Assembly (NCBI GenBank): GCA_900544105.1
Contig: UQUC01000084.1
Location: forward strand, 1-7,594
Reading direction: 5' to 3'
Length of the DNA: 7,594 bases
Source: an uncultured Oscillibacter sp.
Lineage (GTDB): Bacteria > Bacillota > Clostridia > Oscillospirales > Oscillospiraceae
Part shown: in pieces, positions 1 through 5,435 of the stretch
How the letters are laid out: each line of letters begins with the position of its first letter
Numbering within the stretch: the first letter of the stretch is position 1
Position numbers and translations under genes: made by a program
The notes under the pieces: model-generated
The model's input: only the letters and a program-made list of their open reading frames with translations
What the model was told of the DNA's origin: nothing
Database searches by the model: none

Positions 1-346
1 GCTTGACCAGGTCCTTGCGGCGCTCCTCCGTCAGCTGGGGGAAGCTCAGGCGGATATTCCGGCCGTCATTCTGGGGATTGATGCCCAGATCGGAGTTCAG
101 AATGGCCTTTTCGATGGATTTCAGCGCAGAACCATCCCACGGAGAGATCTGCAAAATCCGGGGGTCCGGAGTGGAGATCGCCGCGATCTGCTGAATGGGG
201 GTGGGGGTGCCGTAGTAATCCACCATAATGCGGTCCAGCACGGCGGCGTTGGCACGGCCTGCCCGGACGGAAGCAAAGTCCGCGGCGGCAGAGTCGATGC
301 TCTTATTCATTTTTTCCTCGTAGATCTTGTAATCGTCTTTCAACAT
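1..346 (-). CDS. frr: Ribosome recycling factor, partial (C-terminus outside window)
   Basis: Ribosome recycling factor acts in the cytoplasm with EF-G to split the post-termination 70S ribosome. The 115 codons visible run from Met (346-344) to the window edge; the family is about 185 residues, so roughly the last 70 are missing because of the window, not through damage. The N-terminus reads MLKDDYKIYEEKM, followed by SVRAGRANAAVLDRI (about residues 26-40), the conserved RxGRAxxxxLD signature, then YYGTPTPIQQIA (44-55) and QISPWD (66-71), all diagnostic of the family. Start choice is supported by a purine-rich AAGGAAGG about 7-8 nt upstream. It lies 25 bp downstream of pyrH with no terminator between, so it is very probably co-transcribed with it, as in most bacteria. 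Confidence 0.96.
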   Translation of the reverse strand, partial: MLKDDYKIYEEKMNKSIDSAAADFASVRAGRANAAVLDRIMVDYYGTPTPIQQIAAISTPDPRILQISPWDGSALKSIEKAILNSDLGINPQNDGRNIRLSFPQLTEERRKDLVK

Positions 347-371
347 AGCTTGGTTCCTTCCTTTCGCGCCT

Positions 372-1091
372 TTATTCTTTTACGATCGTGCCCACGTTTT
401 CGCCGCAGAGGGCCCGGATGATATTCTCCGGATCCTTCAGGGCAAAGAGCAGCACGGGAATGTGGTTATCCATAGAAAGAGAGGTTGCGGTGGTGTCCAT
501 CACCATCAGATGCTGGGCCAGCACTTCATCATAGGAAATGCTGTCATACTTGACGGCGGTGGGGTCCTTCACAGGGTCGGCGCTGTACACGCCGTCCACG
601 TTCTTGGCCAGCAGGATCACGTCCGCGTCGATCTCAGCCGCCCGCAGTACTGCCGCCGTATCCGTGGAGAAATAGGGGTTGCCGGTACCGGCGCCGAAGA
701 TGACCACGCGTCCCTTTTCCAGATGCCGGATCGCCCGGGAACGGATGTACGGCTCCGCGACAGCCCGCATCTCAAGGGCGGTCTGCACCCGGACGGGGAT
801 GCCCTTCTGCTCGCAGACATCCGCCACGGCCAGGCAGTTCATAACCGTAGCCAGCATACCGATGTGGTCGGCGCGGGTCCGCTCCATTTTGCCGCCGCCG
901 CTGTTCTTGGCGCCCCGCCAGAAGTTGCCGCCGCCGACGACCAGACCCACCTGAACGCCCATGTCCAGACACTTCTTGATGACGTCACATACCTGACCAA
1001 TGACTTCAAAATCCAGACCGGAATGCTTGTCTCCCGCAAGGGCCTCGCCGCTGATCTTCAATAGGACACGATGATATACCGGTTTTTCCAT
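372..1091 (-). CDS. pyrH: UMP kinase (uridylate kinase)
   Basis: Phosphorylates UMP to UDP with ATP, the committed step from de novo pyrimidine synthesis to nucleotides; bacterial UMP kinases are cytoplasmic hexamers of the amino acid kinase fold. The 239-residue product has the usual length. Visible motifs: LLKISGEAL (10-18, phosphate loop Lys12), VGGGNFWRG (52-60), ADHIGMLAT (74-82), the UMP/ATP-binding GTGNPYFSTDTAA (135-147) and AKNVDGVYSADP (162-173). An in-frame ATG six codons further upstream exists, but the AGGAGG at 1095-1100 lies inside that extension and 3-4 nt before the ATG at 1091, so the shorter start is preferred; its SD spacing is slightly tight. Followed by frr. It is separated from tsf, its usual upstream neighbour, by an opposite-strand regulator gene, so it needs its own promoter in 1092-1338. 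Confidence 0.96.
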   Translation of the reverse strand: MEKPVYHRVLLKISGEALAGDKHSGLDFEVIGQVCDVIKKCLDMGVQVGLVVGGGNFWRGAKNSGGGKMERTRADHIGMLATVMNCLAVADVCEQKGIPVRVQTALEMRAVAEPYIRSRAIRHLEKGRVVIFGAGTGNPYFSTDTAAVLRAAEIDADVILLAKNVDGVYSADPVKDPTAVKYDSISYDEVLAQHLMVMDTTATSLSMDNHIPVLLFALKDPENIIRALCGENVGTIVKE

Positions 1092-1094
1092 AAT

Positions 1095-1100
1095 GACCTC
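1095..1100 (-). promoter_or_regulatory. pyrH ribosome binding site deciding the start
   Basis: On the minus strand AGGAGG followed by TCAT and then ATG GAA AAA. Because this Shine-Dalgarno core falls within the six-codon upstream extension beginning at 1109, translation most likely starts at 1091. Confidence 0.75.
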
Positions 1101-1122
1101 CTGTGGCATGTAATAGTGGCAT

Positions 1123-1166
1123 ATAATATCAGTTTCTATTTTACCTTATTTTCCGCCGTTTGGAAA
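1123..1166 (-). promoter_or_regulatory. Candidate sigma-A promoter for pyrH-frr
   Basis: Two overlapping possibilities are visible on the minus strand. One is TTTCCA (1166-1161), a 17-bp spacer and TAAAAT (1143-1138); the other is a TATTAT box (1128-1123) with no good -35. Each is only a partial match to consensus. A promoter is expected here because the upstream gene on this strand, tsf, ends about 2 kb away behind a terminator. Placement is inference. Confidence 0.4.
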
Positions 1167-1265
1167 GGGGGTATCCGAAGATTTTCACAGGAAAATTCCA
1201 TGACCGGTTTTTGTTGGAATTCCGTTCTTTTTTCCGCCCGCAACCGATAGTTGACAGCCGGGTGG

Positions 1266-1294
1266 TAGCCAATATCGGCCCCGTATGGTATACT
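1266..1294 (+). promoter_or_regulatory. Candidate extended -10 promoter for the Xre regulator
   Basis: TATACT at 1289-1294 is preceded by TGG (1286-1288), giving an extended -10 (TGnTATACT). The -35 at 17 bp, TAGCCA (1266-1271), is weak, as is tolerated with an extended -10. A perfect TTGACA at 1251-1256 lies too far away (32 bp) to pair with this -10, and no good -10 is found 16-18 bp from it. Transcription would begin near 1301, about 38 nt before the start codon. Confidence 0.5.
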
Positions 1295-1322
1295 GAAGTC
1301 GAAATTCCACCGATACCTCTAT

Positions 1323-1331
1323 GGAAGGAGG
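1323..1331 (+). promoter_or_regulatory. Ribosome binding site deciding the regulator start
   Basis: GGAAGGAGG seven nucleotides before ATG at 1339. An upstream in-frame ATG at 1321 would place this site inside the coding region and has no site of its own, so the start at 1339 is chosen. Confidence 0.85.
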
Positions 1332-1338
1332 ACGCGAT

Positions 1339-2907
1339 ATGACACTTGGACAGCGCATCAGCCTGTATCGAAAAAAGCTGAATATTTCTCAGGAGGAGCT
1401 GGGTGCCCGATTGGGCGTCAGCCGTCAGGCCGTCAGCAAATGGGAGACCGACCTCTCAGCCCCGGATCTGAACAACCTGATTGGGTTGGCCCGGGAGCTG
1501 GGCGTTTCCGTGGCGGAGCTGACGGAAACGCCGGAGGAACCGGCGCCGCCGAAAAACACCAGCAAAAAGTGGTGGTTCCTCCTGAGCGTATGCGTTCTGC
1601 TGCCGGTTCTGATTGCCGGGTTCCTTCTCTACCGGGCCAGCCAGCCGTCTCTGGGACAGGTAGGTGATCTGGCGCTGCCCGTATCGGACTTCTATTTAGA
1701 ATGGCAGGTCCCTCGGCGTGACGGCCGGGAATGGTACGAGTTCCTGACCTTAGGAACTCAGGCAGAACCCTTTCCCTTCCACACCTCCCTCCATCTGACG
1801 GCTCCGGAGAAGATCGTCACGGAGGGCACCGATCTCCATTTGGCTGCCGTCCACCACGCGGTCTGCGGCGGGCTGTATGTGGATTACATCCACTTTCAGG
1901 CCGACCCGGAGCAGGGGCAGGCCGCCGGAGATACCATCTGTCGCATTTCCACCATGGCCCCCCGCTTCTGGACGCCCCGTGGCATCAGCGTCGGTGTCGA
2001 AAAGTCCTTTGTGGTGAACGCCTATCACTCTGGCAAGAAGGATCAGGCGGAAGGAACGCTGCTGTACGGTCTCAAGGAGGAGGATGGGTATTCGCTGGTT
2101 CCCCATGACTATCTGTATATCTGGAGCGCCTTTGAGGAGGGCCGCGGCTATCAGACGATCTATTTCTTCATAAAGGATGGCCTGGTGGCGGGCATCTCCA
2201 TGGAGCTGATGCAGGATATGGGAGACTTCTACGCCGCCGCCAACAATACCTCCACCTTCCCTGTGGATGAAAACGGCGACCCGGACTACTCCAATCGGCA
2301 GGACCTTCCGCAGGAGCCGATAGACGCTACCCGGCAGGTCTATATTGCGTGGAACCAGCTTGTAACCAATGAAAACCTCTCCGCCGAGGAACGGTATGCC
2401 TACCGCCGGGATGTTTTCACCAACCTGCCGGATATGGATTGGCAGGAATTCGGGGAACTGGGCAGTACGGACGATAATTTTACCACATCAGAGGCATTTA
2501 TGTCATGGCTGGCGGGCCAAGAGAGCTATTCTGACTCCGAAATACTTCACATTCAATGGGGCTGCACCGCAAAGGGACTGGATGGAGCCTATTCAGAAAG
2601 CTATGATGAAATTCTCGGCAACGCCCTTTTCTATGATCCAGTTACTTACGCAAAAATGCTGGCCTATCCCGGAGTGATGGACGATGAAACCAGATGGTCT
2701 GCTATCACAGGGGCCGTCTTTGACGGCGAATTGTTCCCAGAAAAGGAGCGGACCGCCGCCAAGTCTCTGGACGCCGCCATCAGTGCCAGCACCCTGACGG
2801 CAGAAGAAACTAGCTGGGCCAAGCTGCTGCGGTATTATCTGGCGACCCCCAGCGAAGACGGCAGCTTCGCCGACTATCCCAAGACCCCGGCAGAGCTGGA
2901 AAACTGA
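1339..2907 (+). CDS. Membrane-anchored Xre-family transcriptional regulator with large outer domain
   Basis: A 522-residue protein. Residues 1-63 are an Xre/Cro-type helix-turn-helix (RISLYRKKLNISQEELGA, then LGVSRQAVSKWE, and LGVSVAELTE at the end), the form seen in many Firmicutes regulators. After a short acidic/proline linker and a Lys cluster (K72, K76, K77) comes one hydrophobic segment at about 78-98 (WWFLLSVCVLLPVLIAGFLL). Positive charges before it predict the DNA-binding domain inside and residues 100-522 outside. The outer part starts with a beta-rich stretch (about 107-290) holding RFWTPRGISVGV (209-220), followed by an acidic, helix-rich half (about 330-520). I do not recognise this domain and assign no ligand. 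It carries Cys176, Cys201 and Cys409. The likely role is a one-component sensor coupling an outer signal to transcription; targets are unknown. It is monocistronic, divergent from pyrH and convergent with tsf. GC content drops in the last third. Confidence 0.85.
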   Translation: MTLGQRISLYRKKLNISQEELGARLGVSRQAVSKWETDLSAPDLNNLIGLARELGVSVAELTETPEEPAPPKNTSKKWWFLLSVCVLLPVLIAGFLLYRASQPSLGQVGDLALPVSDFYLEWQVPRRDGREWYEFLTLGTQAEPFPFHTSLHLTAPEKIVTEGTDLHLAAVHHAVCGGLYVDYIHFQADPEQGQAAGDTICRISTMAPRFWTPRGISVGVEKSFVVNAYHSGKKDQAEGTLLYGLKEEDGYSLVPHDYLYIWSAFEEGRGYQTIYFFIKDGLVAGISMELMQDMGDFYAAANNTSTFPVDENGDPDYSNRQDLPQEPIDATRQVYIAWNQLVTNENLSAEERYAYRRDVFTNLPDMDWQEFGELGSTDDNFTTSEAFMSWLAGQESYSDSEILHIQWGCTAKGLDGAYSESYDEILGNALFYDPVTYAKMLAYPGVMDDETRWSAITGAVFDGELFPEKERTAAKSLDAAISASTLTAEETSWAKLLRYYLATPSEDGSFADYPKTPAELEN

Positions 2908-2959
2908 CTACGTTTGTGCTCCTCGCTCGAAAAAGCGATCCAACACGGACAAAACCACG

Positions 2960-3002
2960 AAACCGTCCCCATGTTTGGCTCTGCCAAACACGGAGGCGGT
3001 TT
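2960..3002. repeat. Long imperfect hairpin downstream of the regulator
   Basis: Two 20-nt arms around a TCT loop (2980-2982). The inner arms TGTTTGGC/GCCAAACA and the outer arms AAACCG/CGGTTT pair perfectly; the middle six positions contain two mismatches and one G-T pair. It is followed on the plus strand by CTCTGAC, not a clean T tract, so it is a poor intrinsic terminator by itself. It could be a first termination or RNA-stabilising structure for the regulator mRNA, or a copy of a dispersed palindromic repeat. Confidence 0.6.
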
Positions 3003-3043
3003 CTCTGACGGATCTTGATTTCTGCCGTCATCGTGATCGAAGC

Positions 3044-3077
3044 AAAAAGGACAGCCGCAATGCGGCTGTCCTTTTTT
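3044..3077. terminator. Bidirectional intrinsic terminator between regulator and tsf
   Basis: A perfect 10-bp GC-rich stem, GGACAGCCGC (3049-3058) and GCGGCTGTCC (3062-3071), with a three-base loop. It is flanked by A5 on the left and T6 on the right, so it can stop transcripts from both directions. It ends the rpsB-tsf transcript 22 bp after the tsf stop codon and the regulator transcript coming the other way. Confidence 0.92.
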
Positions 3078-3098
3078 AGACGATATTCGGCGTCAGGC

Positions 3099-4019
3099 TT
3101 AGCCCTTGACCATCTTGGCAATCTCCTCAGCGAAGTTCTCCTGCTTCTTCTCGATGCCCTCGCCCTTCTCGAAGCGGATGGCGTCCACGAAGGTGATCTT
3201 GCCGCCCAGCTTCTTGGCAGCGTCAGCGATATACTGCTCCACGGAGCCGGTGAACACATCGCCGCGGACAAACTCCTGCTGCAGCAGGCAGTTCTCGGAG
3301 TAGAACTTGTTCATCTTGCCCATGACGATCTTCTCGCGGACTTGCTCAGGCTTGTTGGCCATCTTGGGATCATTCTCCATCTGGACCATCATGATCTTCT
3401 TTTCCTCGTCCAGCACGTCCTGAGAAACCTGAGACTTGTCCCAGAAACGGGGATTCAGAGCGGCGATCTGCATGGCAACGTCCTTGCCCACGGCGGTGGC
3501 GTCAATATCGCCCTCCACCTTCAGGTTCACCAGCACGCCGATCTTGCCGCCGGCATGGATATAGGGAACGGACACGCCCTCAGTGAAAATGGCGAAGCGG
3601 CGTACCTTGATGTTCTCGCCGATAACCAGCACCATCTCCTGCTGCTGCTGCTCAACAGTCAGGTCGGTGCCGTTGTACTTGCAGGCCATCAGTGCGTCCA
3701 GGTCAGCGGGCTTGTTGGCGGCCACGGTAGCGGCAACGCCCTTGACAAAGTCCACGAACTTCTCGTTCTTGCCCACGAAGTCGGTCTCGGCGTTGACCTC
3801 AACGACCACGCCCACGCCGTCGATAACAGCGGCATAAGCCATACCCTCGGCGGCAACACGGCCAGCCTTCTTGGCAGAGGCAGCCAGGCCCTTTTCACGC
3901 AGGAACTCAACGGCCTTGTCCATATCGCCGTCGGAAGCGGTCAGAGCCTTCTTGCAGTCCATCATGCCCACGCCGGTCATTTCGCGCAGGTTCTTAACAT
4001 CAGCAGCGGTAAAAGCCAT
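3099..4019 (-). CDS. tsf: Translation elongation factor Ts
   Basis: Guanine nucleotide exchange factor for EF-Tu in the cytoplasm. The 306-residue protein starts MAFTAADVKNLREMTG, the N-terminal UBA-like domain (about 1-40, including MMDCKKAL), and carries the EF-Tu-contacting TDFV motif at 79-82 (NAETDFVGKN). Then follow the dimerisation/core domains with VRRFAIF, VGKDVAMQIAAL (about 178-190) and the late QEFVRGD stretch (about 247-253). The length is within the usual 280-310. GGAGG at 4029-4033 lies about 9 nt before the ATG. It is 57 bp downstream of rpsB on the same strand and ends just before a strong terminator. In most bacteria pyrH follows directly; here it does not. Confidence 0.97.
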   Translation of the reverse strand: MAFTAADVKNLREMTGVGMMDCKKALTASDGDMDKAVEFLREKGLAASAKKAGRVAAEGMAYAAVIDGVGVVVEVNAETDFVGKNEKFVDFVKGVAATVAANKPADLDALMACKYNGTDLTVEQQQQEMVLVIGENIKVRRFAIFTEGVSVPYIHAGGKIGVLVNLKVEGDIDATAVGKDVAMQIAALNPRFWDKSQVSQDVLDEEKKIMMVQMENDPKMANKPEQVREKIVMGKMNKFYSENCLLQQEFVRGDVFTGSVEQYIADAAKKLGGKITFVDAIRFEKGEGIEKKQENFAEEIAKMVKG

Positions 4020-4048
4020 AATCTTTTTCCTCCAATTTATATAGTATC

Positions 4049-4062
4049 GGAGCTTGCGCTCC
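4049..4062 (-). other. Small intercistronic hairpin between rpsB and tsf
   Basis: In the rpsB-tsf mRNA, GGAGC-GCAA-GCTCC forms a 5-bp stem capped by a GNRA (GCAA) tetraloop. No U tract follows, so it is unlikely to be a full terminator. It may be an RNA processing, stability or partial attenuation element adjusting S2 against EF-Ts output; the function is inferred. Confidence 0.4.
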
Positions 4063-4076
4063 CGCAGAGTCTTAGT

Positions 4077-4802
4077 TTATTCGGCAGCGGGGGCCTCAGC
4101 AGCCTCGTCCATCTGCTCACCCTGCTTGCCCTCCAGCATGGCGTTGGCCATGACGGAAGCGATCAGCTTGATGGCGCGGATAGCGTCATCGTTGCCGGGG
4201 ATCACATAGTCGATCTCGTCGGGATCGCAGTTGGTATCGGCGATGGCCACCACGGGGATGCCCAGCTTGTGAGCCTCAGCGATGGCGTTACGCTCCTTGC
4301 GGGTATCCACGATGAACAGAGCGCCGGGCAGCTTCTTCATGTCCTTCACGCCGCCGAGATACTTCTCCAGCTTCTCGATCTCGCCCAGGTGCTTCATGAC
4401 TTCCTTTTTGGGCAGCATATCGAAGGTGCCGTCAGTCTGCATGGCCTTCAGCTGGTTCAGACGGTCCACGCGGGTACGCATGGTCTTGAAGTTGGTCATC
4501 ATGCCGCCCAGCCAACGAGCGTTGACATAGTACTGACCGCAGCGGGTGGCCTCTTCCTTGATGGCCTCCTGAGCCTGCTTCTTGGTGCCGACGAACAGCA
4601 GGGACTGGCCGTTCTCAGACAGCTGACGGACGAAAGCATAAGCCTCCTCCAGCTTCTTCACGGTCTTCTGCAGGTCAACGATATAGATACCGTTGCGCTC
4701 GGTGTAGATATAGGGAGCCATCTTGGGGTTCCAGCGACGGGTCTGGTGACCGAAATGGACGCCTGCCTCCAGCAGGGACTTCATGGATACGACACTTGCC
4801 AT
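4077..4802 (-). CDS. rpsB: 30S ribosomal protein S2
   Basis: Structural protein of the small ribosomal subunit, bound late in assembly near S1/bS21 and the 16S 3' end. The 241-residue product has the S2 signature near the start (MKSLLEAGVHFGHQTRRWNPKM, residues 7-28 of the family pattern), YIYTERNGIYIVDLQKT (31-47), LLFVGTKKQAQ, RWLGGMMTNFKT and the conserved ALFIVDTRKE with VAIADTNCDPD. The C-terminus ends in an acidic Ala/Glu tail. The ATG at 4802 aligns with the start of other S2 proteins; GGAGG at 4813-4817 lies about 10 nt upstream. It is the first gene of an rpsB-tsf operon with a strong promoter at 4920-4948 and a structured leader of roughly 110 nt. Confidence 0.97.
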   Translation of the reverse strand: MASVVSMKSLLEAGVHFGHQTRRWNPKMAPYIYTERNGIYIVDLQKTVKKLEEAYAFVRQLSENGQSLLFVGTKKQAQEAIKEEATRCGQYYVNARWLGGMMTNFKTMRTRVDRLNQLKAMQTDGTFDMLPKKEVMKHLGEIEKLEKYLGGVKDMKKLPGALFIVDTRKERNAIAEAHKLGIPVVAIADTNCDPDEIDYVIPGNDDAIRAIKLIASVMANAMLEGKQGEQMDEAAEAPAAE

Positions 4803-4915
4803 AGTTTGATTTCCTCCAAAAATTTAGTTTGTACCTCTGGCTGTTTCCTCCCCTCTGCTAACCCTTTTTTTGCAAATGGGCACAAACAAAGAGTCCGCAG
4901 CCATGCGGAATGCTG
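4803..4915 (-). promoter_or_regulatory. rpsB leader with possible RNA structure
   Basis: The expected 5' leader of the rpsB-tsf mRNA. It can form a small stem, TCCGCA-TGGC-TGCGGA (4909-4894), and a 9-bp long-range helix between GTTTGTGCC (4887-4879) and GGTACAAAC (4835-4827; one G-U pair). This helix encloses a purine-rich GGGGAGG (about 4851-4845) that resembles a Shine-Dalgarno site but has no start codon after it. Ribosomal protein leaders are often autoregulated; whether S2 binds here is not known from the sequence. Confidence 0.4.
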
Positions 4916-4919
4916 AATT

Positions 4920-4948
4920 ATCATAGCACAACGTGAAACGGTTTGCAA
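4920..4948 (-). promoter_or_regulatory. Strong sigma-A promoter of rpsB-tsf
   Basis: TTGCAA (4948-4943), a 17-bp spacer and TATGAT (4925-4920), with TGC just before the -10 giving an extended -10. This is close to the housekeeping consensus and well placed for a translation operon. The spacer includes one arm of a 10-bp inverted repeat. Confidence 0.85.
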
Positions 4949-4959
4949 GAATTATTTCC

Positions 4960-5002
4960 AAAAAATGCGTGAAATTTTCAGAGAAACGCCGAATTTTTCA
5001 CG
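4960..5002 (-). terminator. Intrinsic terminator of the ylmC-like gene
   Basis: On the minus strand CGTGAAA (5002-4996) pairs with TTTCACG (4974-4968), with two further A-T pairs possible inside, followed after CA by T6 (4965-4960). It lies 15 bp after the stop codon of the ylmC-like gene and just upstream of the rpsB promoter, separating the two transcription units. Confidence 0.7.
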
Positions 5003-5017
5003 TTGGATCTGTTTTTG

Positions 5018-5296
5018 TCAGATTTTTTTCCGCCGGTGGCGTTCCAGCACCGGGTCTCGGTGCTGGGCGGGCTTGTCAATGAGAATGATGTCGTCCCCGA
5101 TCCGCTGGATGCTGTCCCACGGGACATAGTACTCCTCTCCCCTGCCAAACAACCCGAAAAACCGGGCGGGACCGTAGACGATCAGGGCCGCCGTCTGGCC
5201 GTCCGGCATCCGGAGGTCCACGTCCCCCACGAAGCCCAGCCGCCCGCCGTCCGTAATGTTGATGACCTCTTTCCGCCGCAGTTCCCGCATCCGCAT
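5018..5296 (-). CDS. YlmC/YmxH-family PRC-barrel sporulation protein
   Basis: A 92-residue protein with the YlmC/YmxH pattern: MRELRRKEVINITDGGRLGFVGDVDL at residues 3-28, where the 'R-KEVINI-DG-RLG-V-D' part is typical, then ALIVYGPARFFGLFGRGEEYYVPW and IQRIGDDIILID near the end. It folds as a small PRC-barrel; in spore formers such genes are linked to sporulation loci (ylmC lies near sigG in Bacillus subtilis), but the biochemical role is not established. The chosen ATG (5296-5294) has GGGGG (5305-5309) 8 nt upstream; a second ATG two codons later is possible. It is divergent from sigG and has its own terminator. Confidence 0.85.
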   Translation of the reverse strand: MRMRELRRKEVINITDGGRLGFVGDVDLRMPDGQTAALIVYGPARFFGLFGRGEEYYVPWDSIQRIGDDIILIDKPAQHRDPVLERHRRKKI

Positions 5297-5435
5297 CTAC
5301 GCCGCCCCCTTTCAAAAAAGGGTATGCCGATCCGGGACTGTCCTATGCCGCCGGAATCGGCAAAAACCTCTCGTATAGGAAAAACCCGGCAGGGGCATAC
5401 TGTCTCCGTCGAGCTTAACGGCAGGAGGCGGATAT
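5297..5435. promoter_or_regulatory. Divergent control region of ylmC-like gene and sigG
   Basis: This 139-bp stretch carries the sigma-F type promoter of sigG on the plus strand. On the minus strand there is a weaker candidate for the ylmC-like gene: GCATA (5348-5344), 17 bp, CATACCCT (5326-5319), which resembles sporulation-sigma (sigma-E or sigma-G) elements only partly. No good sigma-A promoter is seen for the minus-strand gene. Confidence 0.45.
5373..5402 (+). promoter_or_regulatory. Sigma-F/sigma-G type promoter of sigG
   Basis: GTATA (5373-5377), a 15-bp spacer, then GGGCATACTG (5393-5402). This fits the recalled sigma-F consensus (GYATA and GGNNANANTR) at every defined position; the CATACT core also resembles sigma-G -10 elements. 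Start of transcription would be near 5409, about 27 nt before the sigG start codon. In Bacillus sigG is transcribed by sigma-F in the forespore and then by itself, so the site fits the gene. Confidence 0.85.

Larger units (their letters stand above)
2908..3098. other. Convergent intergenic region, no gene
   Basis: About 190 bp between the convergent regulator and tsf genes. It holds a small inverted repeat (TCGCT at 2923-2927 with AGCGA at 2934-2938), a long hairpin (2960-3002) and a bidirectional terminator (3049-3071). No credible coding region is visible. Confidence 0.8.

Noticed and set aside
462..1064. A 200-codon open frame antisense to pyrH
   Set aside because: His/Val-rich product with no family features, fully inside conserved pyrH, without a ribosome binding site of note.
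1251..1256. Perfect TTGACA as the -35 of the regulator promoter
   Set aside because: No acceptable -10 lies 16-18 bp downstream (TATCGG is poor), and the good TATACT is 32 bp away; the extended -10 arrangement was preferred.
1160..1342. Possible 60-residue gene upstream of the regulator (TTG start)
   Set aside because: It spans the regulator promoter and ribosome binding site, has no convincing Shine-Dalgarno site of its own and no recognisable features.
4824..4904. A 26-codon open frame in the rpsB leader, a possible leader peptide
   Set aside because: It begins about 10 nt from the expected transcript start with no ribosome binding site, and has no run of regulatory codons; chance is the simpler reading.
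3015..4916. A 633-codon open frame on the plus strand across tsf and rpsB
   Set aside because: It is antisense to two strongly conserved genes in a GC-rich genome with biased codons, is Leu/His-rich with no recognisable domain, and covers the terminator, the intergenic gap and the rpsB leader. It is best explained as a shadow.
5006..5027. ATCTG/CAGAT stem followed by T7 on the plus strand, resembling a terminator
   Set aside because: The stem is only 5 bp and AT-rich, and no plus-strand gene ends here; it overlaps the 3' end of the minus-strand ylmC-like gene.
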